64,000 bases of DNA from Podospora pseudoanserina (GCF_035222485.1 NC_085921.1:2914001-2978000), one strand, 5' to 3'. Shown: positions 48,441-60,884, counted from the first letter of the stretch. The notes: generated from the sequence alone by a model not told the origin. Program-made: numbers and translations.

Positions 48441-49892
48441 ATGGTCTCCCTCACCACAGAGCAGTCATTGGCGGTGCTCGCAACGCTACCGAAATGCGCT
48501 GTATGATGATACATCAACATCCAATCCTTCACTGGTCTCTTGCTAATAACCTTGCTCAAGATGGATTGCATGATGGGAGCACCCAGCACCGGCCAGGGCT
48601 CGACAGATGTTGATCTTTGCGCACCTCAACCTCTAGAGACCACCAACTGGGTGATGGGTTGCATGAAAAGCAACTGCTCAACTCCAGAAGCACTCTTTAC
48701 TCAGAATGCGACCTTGCGAGCCTGCGGTGTTGAACCTAGGATGGAGAGGCAGTGGCTGCCTGTGATGACCACGTTTATGATCCTTGCCTTCATTTCCGTC
48801 GTGCTGCGGGTGGCCAACCGGCTTTACACGACCAAGACGTATTGGTGGGACGATATCTTTTTGTCCTTGTCGATGGTATGTTATGGAGAGGCTGTCAAGA
48901 GGAATGAGGTAACTGACTGTGCTGAAGGCTGGCTCCTTTGCCTACGCTTCGATCCATTACGAGGCGATGGGTCACGGTTTCGGACGAGAGTTTTGGTCTC
49001 TGTCGCCAGACGAGATCAACTACATTATTGCTGTGAGTATTCTTGCCAAACATCGCCGTCGACAACTTCCACTTACCAGGGATAACAGGGCGTATACGCG
49101 AGCATGCTCGTCTTCCACGCAGCTCGCATGCTGCTGCGCCACTCGCAAATCCTCTTCTTCCTTCGCATCTTCGTGGTGGGCAACTCGAAGCCAATGATCA
49201 AAGGAACCATGATAGCAAATGCTGTCCTCTCCACCGCTATCGGTCTCATCATGGCGCTCCAGTGCATGCCCGTCAGTTTCTTCTGGATGCGATGGGACTC
49301 GACGCAGGAGGGCAAGTGTCTGAACAACCTCCAGACTCTATGGATCACCTCCGTCTTCACCATGTTACTGGACGCCTGGACACTCATCCTGCCACTGCCC
49401 TACGTGGCCAAACTGCAGTTGTCGGTGAGGAAGCGAATCGGCATCTCGGTCATGCTCGCCACCGGTCTGAGCATCCTCATCTTCAGCATCCTCAAGTTCT
49501 GGTCTGGTGCCATCACAGTGGAGGAGCCCAACCCAATGTATACCTTTGCCCAGGTGTCGATGTGGGCGTCGTTGGAAATCAACGTGGGGATCATCTGTGC
49601 TTGCTTACCGGGTATAAGACTACTATTCAGCAACTTGTTCAGGCAGACGGGTTGGTTTATGACGAGCAGTATTGGGAGGACGGAGCATATTTCGCTGTCT
49701 GGGTCTCCCGACCGGAGTGGGAAGAAGTCGTGCCCGGAGTCGCAGATTCGCATCACGACAACTATTCAGACCAAGGCCACGCATGCGTTGACTGATTCCG
49801 AATCGCATCTGCCTCTCCATGCGGCGAGCTTGGGGGCGGCGATTCATCCTGCGAGGCAAGAGCTGGGTGTGGTGGCCAATGCTTGGGCTTGA
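48441..49892 (+). CDS. CFEM-type seven-helix membrane protein (Pth11-like receptor)
   Basis: 427 residues, exons 48441-48500, 48561-48875, 48928-49032 and 49089-49892, all phase 0. The N-terminus (LPKCAMDCMMGAP, VDLCAP, VMGCMKSNCS, RACGVEPR) resembles the outer CFEM region of Pth11-like receptors but has six to seven Cys rather than eight. Then come seven hydrophobic segments of the fungal rhodopsin-like family (WLPVMTTFMILAFISVVLRV; a WWDDIFL loop; GVYASMLVFHAARMLLRHSQILFFLRIF; LDAWTLILPLPYVAKLQLS; GISVMLATGLSILIFSILKF; SMWASLEINVGIICACLPGIR) and a Ser-rich tail. Likely plasma-membrane sensing role, by family only. Confidence 0.82.
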
Positions 49893-50460
49893 GTGGACGT
49901 CGGAGAGGGACTGTATAGATAGAATTGGAGATACCCATAGTGTCATTGAAGCAATTTTTCCGTGAAATTGCCGTGACTAAAAGGTCGATGTCATTGGCAT
50001 GGTGTGAGCCTGTCATCATCTCTCGTCACAAATCAGGTTCGCTGCAGAAGGAAGGCACGCCAGTGGTAGCTGCACCGGCAACTGTCACCATTGAACCACT
50101 GTTCCTTCCATGTGAAGAAGAGAAAATGGGACCGACTGACATGCCGCCGACTGTTCCCCTGCAGTTGGACTAATGCGACCGTTTGACTGATAACCGTCCA
50201 CCCTGCGCCGCTACGCCCATCGATCAAAGCTTGTGCCTTTGCCTGGGCTGTTGTGTTGTTACGTCTTCGGTCGGGAACACGGCGCTCAGACTAACCTGAG
50301 AGTGATGTTTGGAATAGCGAGGTCATTCATACCAAACACCCTGTCCAAAGGATAGTTACAGTGGCTTTCTTGACCTTTCGACGTAGGCGACAACTAGCTG
50401 CAGCGCTACTACACCACTCAACGATGCATGGAAGTGATCTAGAGAACCGACCGGAAAGCA
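49893..50460. other. Intergenic, 0.6 kb
   Basis: Between the receptor and the MFS relic. Nothing is supported here. Confidence 0.45.
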
Positions 50461-52528
50461 ATGAAAGAATACCACGATGGAGCCTTGGTGTGCTCAACCC
50501 AAAAGGACACAGTCGACGTTCCAGGTTTGATATCCTCCCTGTCTTCTCAGTTGCATGCTGACGCCCTCAACCGTCCATCTAGGCACCGCCCTCCTTCTTG
50601 TCGGCCTCTCTCCCCAACCAAAACCCGACACTCACTCGGATGACCATAATCTCCCCTCCCCTCCCGAAGAACCCAACCAAACCTCCTCTCCTCCACGCGA
50701 CGATGACCCCCCAAATACCACCCCCACTGGCATCCTCCTAGCCCCTCAACCCCTCCCCCATGACCTCCTCAGCTGGCCCCCCTGGCGCCACAACCTCGCC
50801 CTCCTCACAATAGGCCTTTACTCCCTCCTCGGCGGCGGAACAACCCCCCTCCTCGCAGCAGGCTTCACCAACATCTCCCAAATCTTCTCCATCCCCCGCC
50901 ACCGCATCTCCCTGACTACCGACCTCGTAATGCTCGGCCTCGGTATCGGCTGTCTCCTCGCCTCCCCCACGGCGATACTCTACGGGAAACGTCCCGTTTA
51001 CCTAGCTGGCTCCCTCATTTTTCTCCTGACATGTGTCTGGTGCGCGTTAAGTCCGACGTTTGAGAGTTTATTGCTTGCACGGTTTGTGCAAGGGGTGGCA
51101 ATCAGTCCTGTGGAGGCGCTGCCGAGCGCGACGATTGCGGAGTTGTTCTTTTGCATGAACGAGGGGGCGGGGGCGGGAGGAGAGGGTTTATGGGCTTTGT
51201 TTGTTAGGGGGAAGAATTTGGTGCCGGTGATGGGGGCGGGGGGTTGTTCATGCTCTGGGGTGGAGGTGGGGTTTTTGGGTGATGGGGGTTGGGGTTTGTG
51301 GGGTTGGGTTGTGGGGGTTGGTGCCGGAGACGTTTTGGGATAGGGGGTTGGAGACATTTTTGGAGAGGGAGTCGACGGGAGAGGGCGGACGGGGAAGGGA
51401 TGGAGGGGGAGAGAAGATGGAGGGGAGTAGTGAAGAGAGCTCCAGACGTGATGGTTTGGGGGAGATGGGTATATCAAAGCAGGAAGGTAGTAGACGGTCT
51501 GGGAAGACGGTTGAGGTGTTTGAGCTGGTCGAGACGGCTAACGATCCTGCCACTACCTCAACATCTGCACCTTGTTCATCGTCATCCGAGACGCTTGGAA
51601 ATCAGGATGTGGAAAAGAGGGCAACGGAACATCAAGCGACGCCCCCGAGACGAAACGAGTACACCAGTCGCATGGCGGCACGACCAAACGGGTCGTTCAG
51701 GACACATCTACTGCCGTGGCACGGCAGATTATGAGAGGATGAACGCTGGTTACGTGTGGCGGCTAGACCGTTCTTCCTGTTTGCCTACCCGGCTATCCTC
51801 TGGTCAGCGATCACCCACTCTTGTTGCATCGGCTGGCTGGTGGTTATCTCCGAGTTGATGGACGCCATCTACCGGAGCCCAAACAGTTATCACTTTGGTG
51901 CATTCTCGACTGGCTTGGTGTATATTTCTGCATTTATTGGTGGTGTGCTGGGCACGGCGATAGCAGGCAAGATGTCGAATGTTATTGTGAGAGCTATGGC
52001 TCGCAAAAACGGAGGGGTGTTTGAGCCCGAGTTTCGACTGGTGATGATGATGCCGGTGACCATCACTACGGTAGTTGGGTTGATGGGTTCTGTGTGGAGT
52101 GCTGAGGTGCAAGATGCTTGGATTGTTCCGACGGTGTTTTTTGGGATTATTTCTTCTGGATATTCATTGTGAGTTTGGCCTTCATGAAGATGCGGAGAAA
52201 ATATTTACTGCGAGATAGGGGTTCGACGACCGCCATCACTTTCTGTGTAGATAGTTACCGAGAATTTGCTGGAGAGGCCCTTGTCGCATTAAACTTCAGC
52301 AAGAACATTTTCCACGGCTTGGTCTTGAGTCTCTTCATTACTGGATGAGACCAGACTGACGGCTCGAAGATTGTGTACATTTGGATTGGGATTATTCAGT
52401 TGCTGGCGATGTTCTTTACATTACCGTTGTTTATTTTTTTTTTTGGGAAGAGGGCGCGGTATTGGGCGCCAAAAAAGCGTTCCATGAAAGGATTCCGTCT
52501 ACTGACTAGAAAGGGAGAAAAGATGTAG
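50461..52528 (+). pseudogene. MFS (DHA1-type) transporter, damaged
   Basis: Exon 1 50461-50524 joins exon 2 at 50583 (VP-GTALLLVGL). The first half is good: LLSWPPWRHNLALLTIGLYSLLGGG, PTAILYGKRPVYLAGSLIF, VQGVAISPVEALPSATIAE. After that the frame is disturbed in a G-rich stretch (51140-51270), recovers as LGWRWGFW and VPETFWDR in another frame, then has two in-frame TGA codons (51732-51734 before EDERWLRVAARPF, and 52346-52348 where the family often has Trp). Between them ILWSAITHSCCIGWLVVISE, GLVYISAFIGGVLGTAIAG and, across an intron (52169-52218), GSTTAITFCVDSYREFAGEAL are well kept. The end is GKRARYWAPKK. A recent pseudogene, or errors at the G runs plus two real stops. Confidence 0.72.
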
Positions 52529-52552
52529 AAGATACAACAGGTCCAATCAACC

Positions 52553-53251
52553 CTACTCAGTCTTCATGGCATCCCGGATCATGGAGCATTCGACATACCT
52601 CCCTTCCAAGTATTCCGCCACCTCTTCCACATGGAAGCCATACTTCTCAAACAACGGTTTCCCCGCAGGCGAGGCCTCGAGATACGCCTCATGGCTACCC
52701 TCATCAACCATCTTAACCCCCCACTCCATCAACAACCGACCAGCGCCAGAGCCTTTGTACTCAGGGCGGGTAGCAATGAGAGCCAGATACCAGTGGGCTT
52801 TGCTGCCCATGTACTTCTGATGCCAGGCATGCTGGTCACTAAAGAACGCCATACCAAGGTCGGGGTCGGTCATGTGGTCCATTACTTCCCGAGGGAGGTC
52901 CATGTCGGAGGGGAATAAAACCGGGAGTGTAGAGTTCCCAGGGACAAAGACCCACTTGGCTAGGCCGACTACTACAGGAGGGGTCAGAGAGATGACTTTG
53001 GCGATGGCGAGGTGGGAGTTATTGTCTGAGAAGGTGAAGGCGATGACTTGGGTCCGGAAGTTGATTTTGAGTTGTTAGTCGGAGATGTGGTTGATTATGA
53101 CGTTGGTGGAGAAGGCTTGCTCGAGGAGGATGCCGCAAGGGGATACGTCGAAGGGAGTGGCGGGGCGAATTTGGGGTTCGTGTAGAAAACGAGCTTTTGC
53201 GATGGTGGTAGATCTGGAGATAGAGGTGGTAAGAAGGGAACATGTTGTCAT
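52553..53251 (-). pseudogene. GNAT N-acetyltransferase with an in-frame stop
   Basis: The frame runs from ATG at 53251 to TGA at 52553 and reads as one GNAT protein of about 232 residues: IRPATPFDVSPCGILLEQAFS near the start, WYLALIATRPEYKGSGAGRLLMEWG (the acetyl-CoA loop, here RPEYKGSGAGR) and LEASPAGKPLFEKYGFHV. It is broken by TAA at 53075-53077. No splice pair that removes it keeps frame. The piece from 52903 (MDLPREV) could still be made but lacks the N-terminal part of the fold. Substrate unknown. The start overlaps no neighbour and the 3' end lies only 25 bp from the MFS relic end. Confidence 0.6.
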
Positions 53252-54116
53252 TTATACACTTCTATACACCATATTATACCGTATCTTCTAATAGCATGAT
53301 GACTGCTGTTGCAATGCAGCCTTGGTGAGAGCACTCAAACATGATAGTTTGCAGTTTGTGACAGCATGGAAGGATTCAAATAACGAAATTTGCATAGCTG
53401 GACAGCGAGACATGATACTACTTCTAGGTGATCAAGGAGCCATTTTGATCACGGAGAGCGTTGACACTTACGCGGCAATACTTGACGGCGGGGGGACGGA
53501 ACCCACGGGAGCCGCCGCTGCCCTAGGACGGGTCCGGGCTGTGGAGCTGAACGTGCTTCAGCTGGCTGGATTATATTGACAACGTTAAAAGCTTTGCCAA
53601 AATCCTCAAGACTATCGTGACAGGCACTGAGTGGCGATGATGTTTGCAGATGTTGTCCTGTGTGTGGACCTTGGCCAAGACATGTTTCGGCAAAAATGGA
53701 TCTTGAAGGCATCGAGATTTCCAAAAAAAAAAAAATCCCATGTTGCATGTGTCAGGGACCGGTGGAGACGTCAAACGGTCCCTGGACCAAGGCGCTAACA
53801 GAAGTTGCGCCCAAGGCAAGGGCAGAACTGTTAGTGTCAGCCATTACCCCTGTCGTTTCGACGTCACTGGACCCTGACTCTTATCGCTACCAAGAGATCC
53901 ACCATCAGTGCTCCAAAGCCAATCAGACGAACCAAACGCCCGATAAGAAAGTTGAAAGTTTGGGCCGTCGCATTTGAGGGCAGTCTCTTGCAGCACCGTC
54001 CTTCACTGCGCTTGCACCTACCATCGTTTGCTGTGCTTACCTTCTTTCACACATACCAACCACCACAAAGCCACCTACCCAACGGTCGCTTCTCATTGTG
54101 TGCTTCCCAGCCGCAA
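53252..54116. other. Intergenic, 0.9 kb
   Basis: Promoters of the helicase and of the GNAT relic. An A run at about 53724-53737 is simple sequence. No gene seen. Confidence 0.45.
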
Positions 54117-56078
54117 ATGTTCTTTCCCACAGCTCGTGTCTCACAACGCACGCTGCCCAGACTTCTCAACCTCACGCTCCGCCAGACCGCTCAGCAAAAT
54201 ATACTCCTCTCTTCCTTCGCCACACATATTGGTCGTACCAGAGTCTCGTTCTCTACATTCTCCCCCTTGCGCACAGCATCCGCGACCGCAACCGCCGAGA
54301 TGGCTTCGATCCAGATTCCCACCGTGGCTGCCGGCAGCGAGCGCGTCCCTTTCTCAAAGCTCAAGGGCCGCATTGCGCCCCAGCTCCTCCACAATATCGA
54401 GAAGATGGGCCTCACACACATGTCCCCAGTGCAAGAAAAGGTCCTGCAGATGTCCAGCCTCAAGAACGACTGCCTCGTACAAGCCAAGACCGGAACCGGC
54501 AAGACAATCGCTTTCCTGCTCCCCGCCCTCCAAAACATCATGACCGCCCCAGACCTGCAGCGCGAGTTCGTTGCAATCCTCGTCCTCGCCCCCACCCGCG
54601 AGCTGGCCCAGCAGATTGCCGATGAATGTGACAAGCTCACCGGAAAGTCTTTCGAGTGCCACATTGCCGTAGGCGGCACCTCCAAGAACTCGCTCCTTCG
54701 GAGGTTCCTCAATGGCAAACCCACCATCCTCGTCGCCACCCCCGGCCGCCTCATCGACTACCTCTCCGAAGAAGAAACCAGACACAAACTCACCAAGCTC
54801 CGCTGCGTGGTCCTTGACGAGGCAGACCGCATGCTCGACCAGGGGTTTGCCCCCTCCATCAAGAGAATCTTGCAACAAATCCCCAAGAAGCAAACTGCTG
54901 GCTGGCAAGGCATGTGCTTCTCTGCTACCGTCCCAGACGAGATTCAGCAGTTCCTGCCCTTGGTCCTCGACAAGAAGCACGACCGCATTTCCACCATCGA
55001 CCCCAATGAGACCCCTACCGTCGACAGAATCCCCCAATCCGCCATTCCCATCCCCTCCATCGCCGACGCCCTTCCTGTCTTGCACTCCTACCTCATGACA
55101 CAAAAGAAAACCAACCCCGAGCTCAAAGCCGTCATATTCTGCGGCACCGCCCGCCACGCCGCTTTGCTCTACCACATCTTTGGTCCCACCGGCGGCGCCG
55201 CCCCCAAAGGCCTCTCCTGCTTCCAGATGCACTCCCGTCTTTCCCAACCAGCACGTACACGAACAATCGAAGAGTTCAAGAACGCCGAATCAGGCCTCAT
55301 GTTTGCATCTGATGTCATTGGACGTGGCATGGACTTCCCTGACATTGACCTAGTCATCCAGATGGGCTTCCCTCCCGAAAAAGCGCAATACGTCCATCGT
55401 GTTGGGAGAACGGGAAGAGCAGGCAAGTCGGGAGAAGCAACCATGATTTTGACGCCCCAGGAGATGAGGTTTGTGAGAGCGAATAAGGACTTTCCCATCA
55501 AGGTTACTGAGCCATTGTATGTTTCTCCCCCCCATCTCCCCTTTCCCCTTCTTCTTTACTAAACACTTCTTCAAAGCAACCACCCTGACCTGCCAAAATC
55601 GGTTACCAAGATCGAGGAAGCTCTCGCCAAGGTGCCGGAGTTGACGAAATTCCAAGCTTATACCGCCTTCCTCGGCTTCAACATCACCGTGGCGAGACAG
55701 CTGGGCCTCCAGCCGCCAGAGATTGTCGGTTTGGCCAACGAGTTTGCCTATGCGATGGGGTACGAGGAGATCCCAGAGGTGGAGGCCAAGATGGTGGGTA
55801 AGATGGGGCTCAAGGGCGTGCCCGGGTTGAGGATCATGGGCAAGGGGGGGGTGAGCAGAGCTGCTCCGGTGCCGAGCGGAAGGACGGGAGGGGGGAGGGC
55901 CCAGGGTGGCCCGGGGAGGATGCAGAGGGGCAAGGTGGCTGATCCCAGGCCGCAAGGGGCGAGTGGAGGCAATAATGGGAGCAGGGCGGACGGCAACAGG
56001 AGGGGGCCGAGAGAGAGCACGGGTGCGAACGTTGAGGAGCCGAGCAGGAAACGGCCCAGGCGTGGTGCCCAGGCGTGA
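54117..56078 (+). CDS. Mitochondrial DEAD-box RNA helicase (Mss116/CYT-19 type)
   Basis: 633 residues, exons 54117-55516 and 55577-56078. The N-terminus (MFFPTARVSQRTLPRLLNL, rich in Arg/Ser/Leu) is a probable mitochondrial targeting sequence. Helicase motifs in order: Q-motif region (MGLTHMSPVQEKVL), I AKTGTGKT, Ia PTRELAQQ, Ib TPGRL, II LDEADRML, III SAT, V SDVIGRGMDFPDIDLVIQ, VI YVHRVGRTGRAG. The tail after LGFNITVARQLGL is Gly/Arg-rich. Members act as RNA chaperones that help splice group I and II introns and aid mitochondrial translation. The extreme C-terminus, with its basic tail, matches CYT-19, which is known to use it for RNA binding. Confidence 0.9.
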
Positions 56079-56491
56079 AGCTTGTCTTGTTACTTTTAGT
56101 CTAGACATCAAGATTAGCTGTTGCTGTACAACTCAGACACAGTGTCGCCTCAATTCTTATTGCAAACAACAACAGCCACACGGTGGCACACGTCGGTAAG
56201 TAAGCCAAGTTTTGCACCCATCATGCATGTCGTAAGCCTCCTTGTCCATTTCTCCACATGAGTCTGATAGGAATATGATAAAAGCTATTTGATTTGGGTT
56301 CCATCTCATCATACACTGCCCTGCTCGCCATCAACTCGAATGTCCGCTTCGCGCAACCCGCAAATGTGCGCCCAGAGAATTCAAAGGTCCCGCCTTGTTG
56401 TAACCGTAAGCCATTGCATTGCGTTCATGAACAAAACAAAAAGAGAAGGGCGAATCCGCCCCGTCCTGTCGGCATCCGGCTCTTTCGGCTC
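56079..56491. other. Intergenic, convergent 3' ends
   Basis: About 410 bp between the helicase and OPT stop codons. No coding signal. Confidence 0.45.
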
Positions 56492-59317
56492 TCAGCTGAA
56501 CTCGCCCAATTTTGGACCAAAGTACTCGCCGTCGGTCAAATTCAGCAGAGTACAAGTGCCTTCGGCGTCGCAACCGGTATTCAACACATCGTTTCCCCAC
56601 CAGTTCACCTGGAAGCCCCACAGCTGCACTGCGAAGAAGGTTACGACACCGCTAATAGCAATGCCGCAACCAAACGCAGCCGAAGTCACATAATTGTACT
56701 GTTCACGCTTCAGTGTCAGCGACCCTGCAACTTTCAATATACTTTGGGCTCTTGGCAACATACCTTTGACCAGAAGGCCAAGTAACGCTTCTTCACAAAC
56801 AACCACGAAAATGCACCCACTGGGACAGCAGGCCACATGTAGGCCAAGTTGAGCGGCGCCCAGTTCAGGGCACCGCTCATCATGACCACTGGGTGGACAT
56901 TGCGGAGTATGACGCTCTTGGGCCACTTCTTGTTCAAGTACCAAAACAACATGACCGCAAGGAAGCCAAACGGGAATCCCAACAACGTCATCGAATACTG
57001 GCCACCGACACCCCAAATCTTTCGTGGACCGACCGTGCCCCAGAAGACAGCTGCCGTGAAGAACGTGTTGACACCTGGGCAGAGGAAGCGGAATGGTGCA
57101 TCTGGAGTGCACACATTCTCGATGCGGGTTTGGTATTGCATAATCGCGACGCTGATCAAAGTCGAAACCAGCGTAGGGACCATCTGGGCACAAAAGGTAA
57201 ACCGGGGTGGAATCTTGACGTAGTGGGCAAGCTTCAGATCACTGCTGAACGCTATAGCGTGAGCGCAGGTGACATATCCGTACGACTTGAAAAAGCACAT
57301 GCCAATCGCGTTGCCCTCCATCCACACACCACCGATGAATTCCGCGATGACGTTCAGCGTGACCTCCACACCAGTCATGCCCGCAATGATACCAATAGGG
57401 ACGACGAAGACGAGACATAGGGCGATGCCGTACAACACCACAAATGGTGTCGTGTTCGTCGGCCACAAGGAGACGCCAACCATACCGACGGCGATGGCAA
57501 AGGCCAAGCACGTCATATACCACCATTGTGGGACTTCGGGGTAGGCGCGCATGAGCCGATTATGGACATCAAGAAGGTCCACATCCTCTTCGGTCGACTC
57601 TTCGCCGCGTGCATTTTTGGACCTCAACCTGCGCATGGTGAACTTGGCTCTCTGCCACAACTCATTCAAGCCGAGCTTTATCTCCAAGCGGTGGTAGAGA
57701 GCGGCATAAGTCACCGTCGCAGCGTACAAGGCGAAAAAGAACGTGTACACGACCACGTTGCTTGCAGCCAGGTAAGGAGGCGAGTATGCTTCATACTTCT
57801 TGGCGTCAAAGAGTCCATTGTCATCCACGATAGATCTGACTTTGTAAATGTGGCCGAAGTGGTCGAAAGGCCTGTTTGAGTTGATGGGGAGGTAGGCCGT
57901 GTAGTACGTGTTGGTGTAGTAAAGGCCAATGATGACGAACATGGACAGGAATGCCCCGAAGAAGTAATTGAAGGTAGAGAAGAAGGGCACCATCAAAGGA
58001 TCAAGCGCAAAGACGTTCCAGTCCAAGCTTGGCAGCGGGTTTAGCCCGAGGCCTGTCTGGCCACCCGTGATGCTGGCCAGATGAACGTTTTGTGGCGAGA
58101 TCCAGGTCATCCAGCTGAAGTAAGTCAGGGCGCCGCAAAGGTAGTTGGGAAGCCAGAAGTAGGCAAACATGGCCCCGCAAAGCCAACAGAAATACTTCAT
58201 TCGGGACACGGTCCAGCGAGTCTTGAACGGGCCCTCGATGGTTGTCTTCTCCAACTCCTTGTCGTGGAATGCAGAGTTGAGCGCGATGGTCACCAAAGAT
58301 GTTGGCCAGACGCAGAAAGCAGGGTAGACCAGAAAACGGCGGCAGATTCCGGCCAGCCCGTACCCGATGAAGTTGGTCGAGAGGCCAATGAGGAGCTGGT
58401 AGGCGATGCTGCGGGCCCATTCCTGTCCGAAGTATTGGGGGAGAACCTGAATCCAAGCAATGTAGTTGGTATAAGGAACGCTCTTGGCGACGCTGGCCAT
58501 GATGGTGATAAGCATGTGCTCCTTCTTGTTGAAAGGTCCTGGATTCAGGCTGTGACGAACGCCGAAGAGGGTGATTCCCTTGTCGGGGAGCACGCGTGCC
58601 AAGAAGGTGCCAAAGGGGTAGGCCAGCAGCTGGACGACGGTTCCGCTGATACTAACAGCCGGGAGACGAATGTCGAAGAAGGAGTTGATGGAGGAGATGC
58701 AGATAGCAAACAAGACACCTATGCCCCAGGCACGGATGGTTGATACGGGTAGCGATGGGTCATCATGGTTGTCCACGACTGCTCGCACTTCGGTATAGGG
58801 TGAATTGTTGGTCATGAGAGCGGCCTCAATCTTCATCTCTTCAATGAGATGCTCATACTTTTGGGGGTTGGCGACCAAGTCGGCCTCGTGCCCTGTCCCG
58901 GGGTCAGTGACTGAGTGGCAGGCCAGGTAGGGTAAGGAAAGGGGCCGTCACGAACCAAGGAACTCGTCAATGTGGTTGATGATCTCGATGGGGAAATTGG
59001 GGTCGCTGGCGTGTTGCTTGTGCACCTTTTTCATCATCTGAGAGCACGCGGTCAGTACAAGCCACGGCGTGAACTGGAGAGTGGGCGTGCGACTTGCGAC
59101 TTACAGCGATAGTCTTGTCCAGCGTGAAGGTGGCAGCCAGGTGCTTAGCCTCAAGGAGATCGGACTCAGTCACATTAAACTCGCGCCCCGTCTCCTTCAG
59201 GCTCGCGGGAAGCTGTTCGGAAGAGTTGGTGTCGGAGAGCTTAATCTTTTCGCCCTCAACAGTGGTAGCGAACGTGACAGGCTCCTTGGCCTCGGACATG
59301 TCGTTGGCGGCCGTCAT
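56492..59317 (-). CDS. OPT-family oligopeptide transporter
   Basis: 876 residues, exons 59317-59105, 59037-58956, 58892-56764 and 56698-56492; the sum closes the frame. Proton-coupled uptake of small peptides (or glutathione) across the plasma membrane is the family role. The family signature NPGPFNKKEH lies in the first membrane region; further marks are QLLAYPFGTFLARVLP, YFWLPNYLCGALTYFSWMTWI, YYAAYLPI-like YYTAYLPINSN, and the final WWGNDVL followed by a DGEYFGP-like end. About 12-16 hydrophobic spans. Exon 1 encodes a polar cytosolic N-terminus (KEPVTFATTVEGEKIKLSD) typical of OPT proteins. Confidence 0.93.
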
Positions 59318-60884
59318 GGCAGGCAGATACCCGACGCTGAGTAGATTGGTGGACCAGGCAAAGACGAGAAGATGAGGCTAGGTAAGGATGTCTAGGACGG
59401 AGGAGTAGTCGAAGGAGACGAGGCACAACCGTCGTCGGTACGAGGGCCGGGGGTAGGTTGTGATGGCGTGTAGAGGTGAGGTGAAAAGGTGGAACTGACG
59501 GGAATGAGTGAGGTAAGGAGCTTAGAGGGGAGAGGGGAGAGGGAGAGGGGAGAGTGGAGAGCCAGAGAGAGGGTGAGGAGAGGGTTCCGTAACCGGAATC
59601 GGCCAGAGAGACCTCGTGAGCGCCGGCGGAAGGAAGCAAGGACACAACCTAAGATGGGAAGGAAGGAAGGAAGGAAGGGAGCAGGGGAAGAAGGTGCTGG
59701 GGCAGGAGCAAGGGAGAGCAAGAGCAAGTTGTCGCCTGGAACCTGAAGAATGTCGGAGACAGAAGGGACGAGGGGGGCCTATAGGGGATTGGAAACTCAC
59801 TCATATGCTCGCGTAATCTTTTTCTCTATCTCCTTTGCGTAGAGACGTAGAGATACGTATCTCTGCCGTATCTCTGCCATATTTCTGCGGTATCACGGTC
59901 GGGGCATGGATGGCGACAAACTCTAAATTAACCGGTCGTCCGATATTGCTGCCGCCGTGGCCCATTTCTCCTTTCTCTTGCGAGCGCCGGTTGAGATAGT
60001 AGATCCTCGGTGCCCCCTTAACTGTGGCCATCCATAATCTCCATTCTAAATTCTCCAGTGTCCAAGCTAAGCTTCGGTAGCGCCCTGTCACTCCTTGAAC
60101 AAGCCTTTCGGCTGTCACCGTTCCCCGCCATGTCCACAGGCCACAGGCCAACAGTCCACAGATCGCCGCCAATGCAGTTCTAACCAATTGGCATAGACGC
60201 CGTTGTGATGATGTGCGATGTGCTCCCTGCCTTGCAATGCCTTGGCCTGCCTTACGGCCGGGAGGGAATCCTTCCCGCGCCCCAGGTACGTGCCGTCCCC
60301 TGTTCCAGACCCCAACCCAGACTTCTCCGCTTTTCCCGTCCTCCCCCTCCATCCCCCCATGCTTCAACCTTATCTCGACCTCTGCCTCTGACGGGAGTCT
60401 GGACTGTCTCCAGTGGAGGTGGGCTAATTCAGAGCTTGATTGCCTGGCTCGCGACCGGCCATGCTTGATTGGCCAGACAAAGTGCCGACTGCTCCCCCCC
60501 AAAACCCCCCACCACCTTCACGCACTTCTTCCGCACATGGGGGCCGCGGCATGAGGTCATGGCAACCGTCTGCACCCAAAAAAACACCATGCTGCTTCGA
60601 TGCCATTGTTTAGCCACCCCTCGCCGCGAGCGAGAATGGCCAGTTCCGCATGCGGCAGCTCCGGTGGCATGCCATCCAGGACAAAGAACACAACTGTTCT
60701 GGAATAGGGGATACGGCCACAGACAAAGGATACAACGCCCTTTGTGTTGGACCTCGGGCAAAGAAGGCCAACATGGAGAAAAGGAAGCAACACCGCGACT
60801 AGGTACAAGGTGGATGGCTAGTCTTGACCAGTCGTCCATCATTCGTTGCTGCAGCGCCGATATTGCGTCTGCGTCGCGTTCAAA
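59318..60884. other. Intergenic, 1.6 kb, divergent promoter
   Basis: Separates the OPT gene from the tandem Ulp1-like gene. Purine-rich (59540-59720) with a GGAA run. Open frames up to 240 codons on the minus strand (60429-61151) are shadows of the plus-strand gene or chance. Confidence 0.45.
59657..59679. repeat. GGAA simple repeat
   Basis: About six GGAA units in a purine-rich leader region of the OPT gene. Seen directly. Confidence 0.8.

Noticed and set aside
50461-52528. TGA read as Trp or selenocysteine in the MFS gene
   Set aside because: Frame shifts in the same gene and ordinary TGA use elsewhere in the window point to decay or errors, not recoding.
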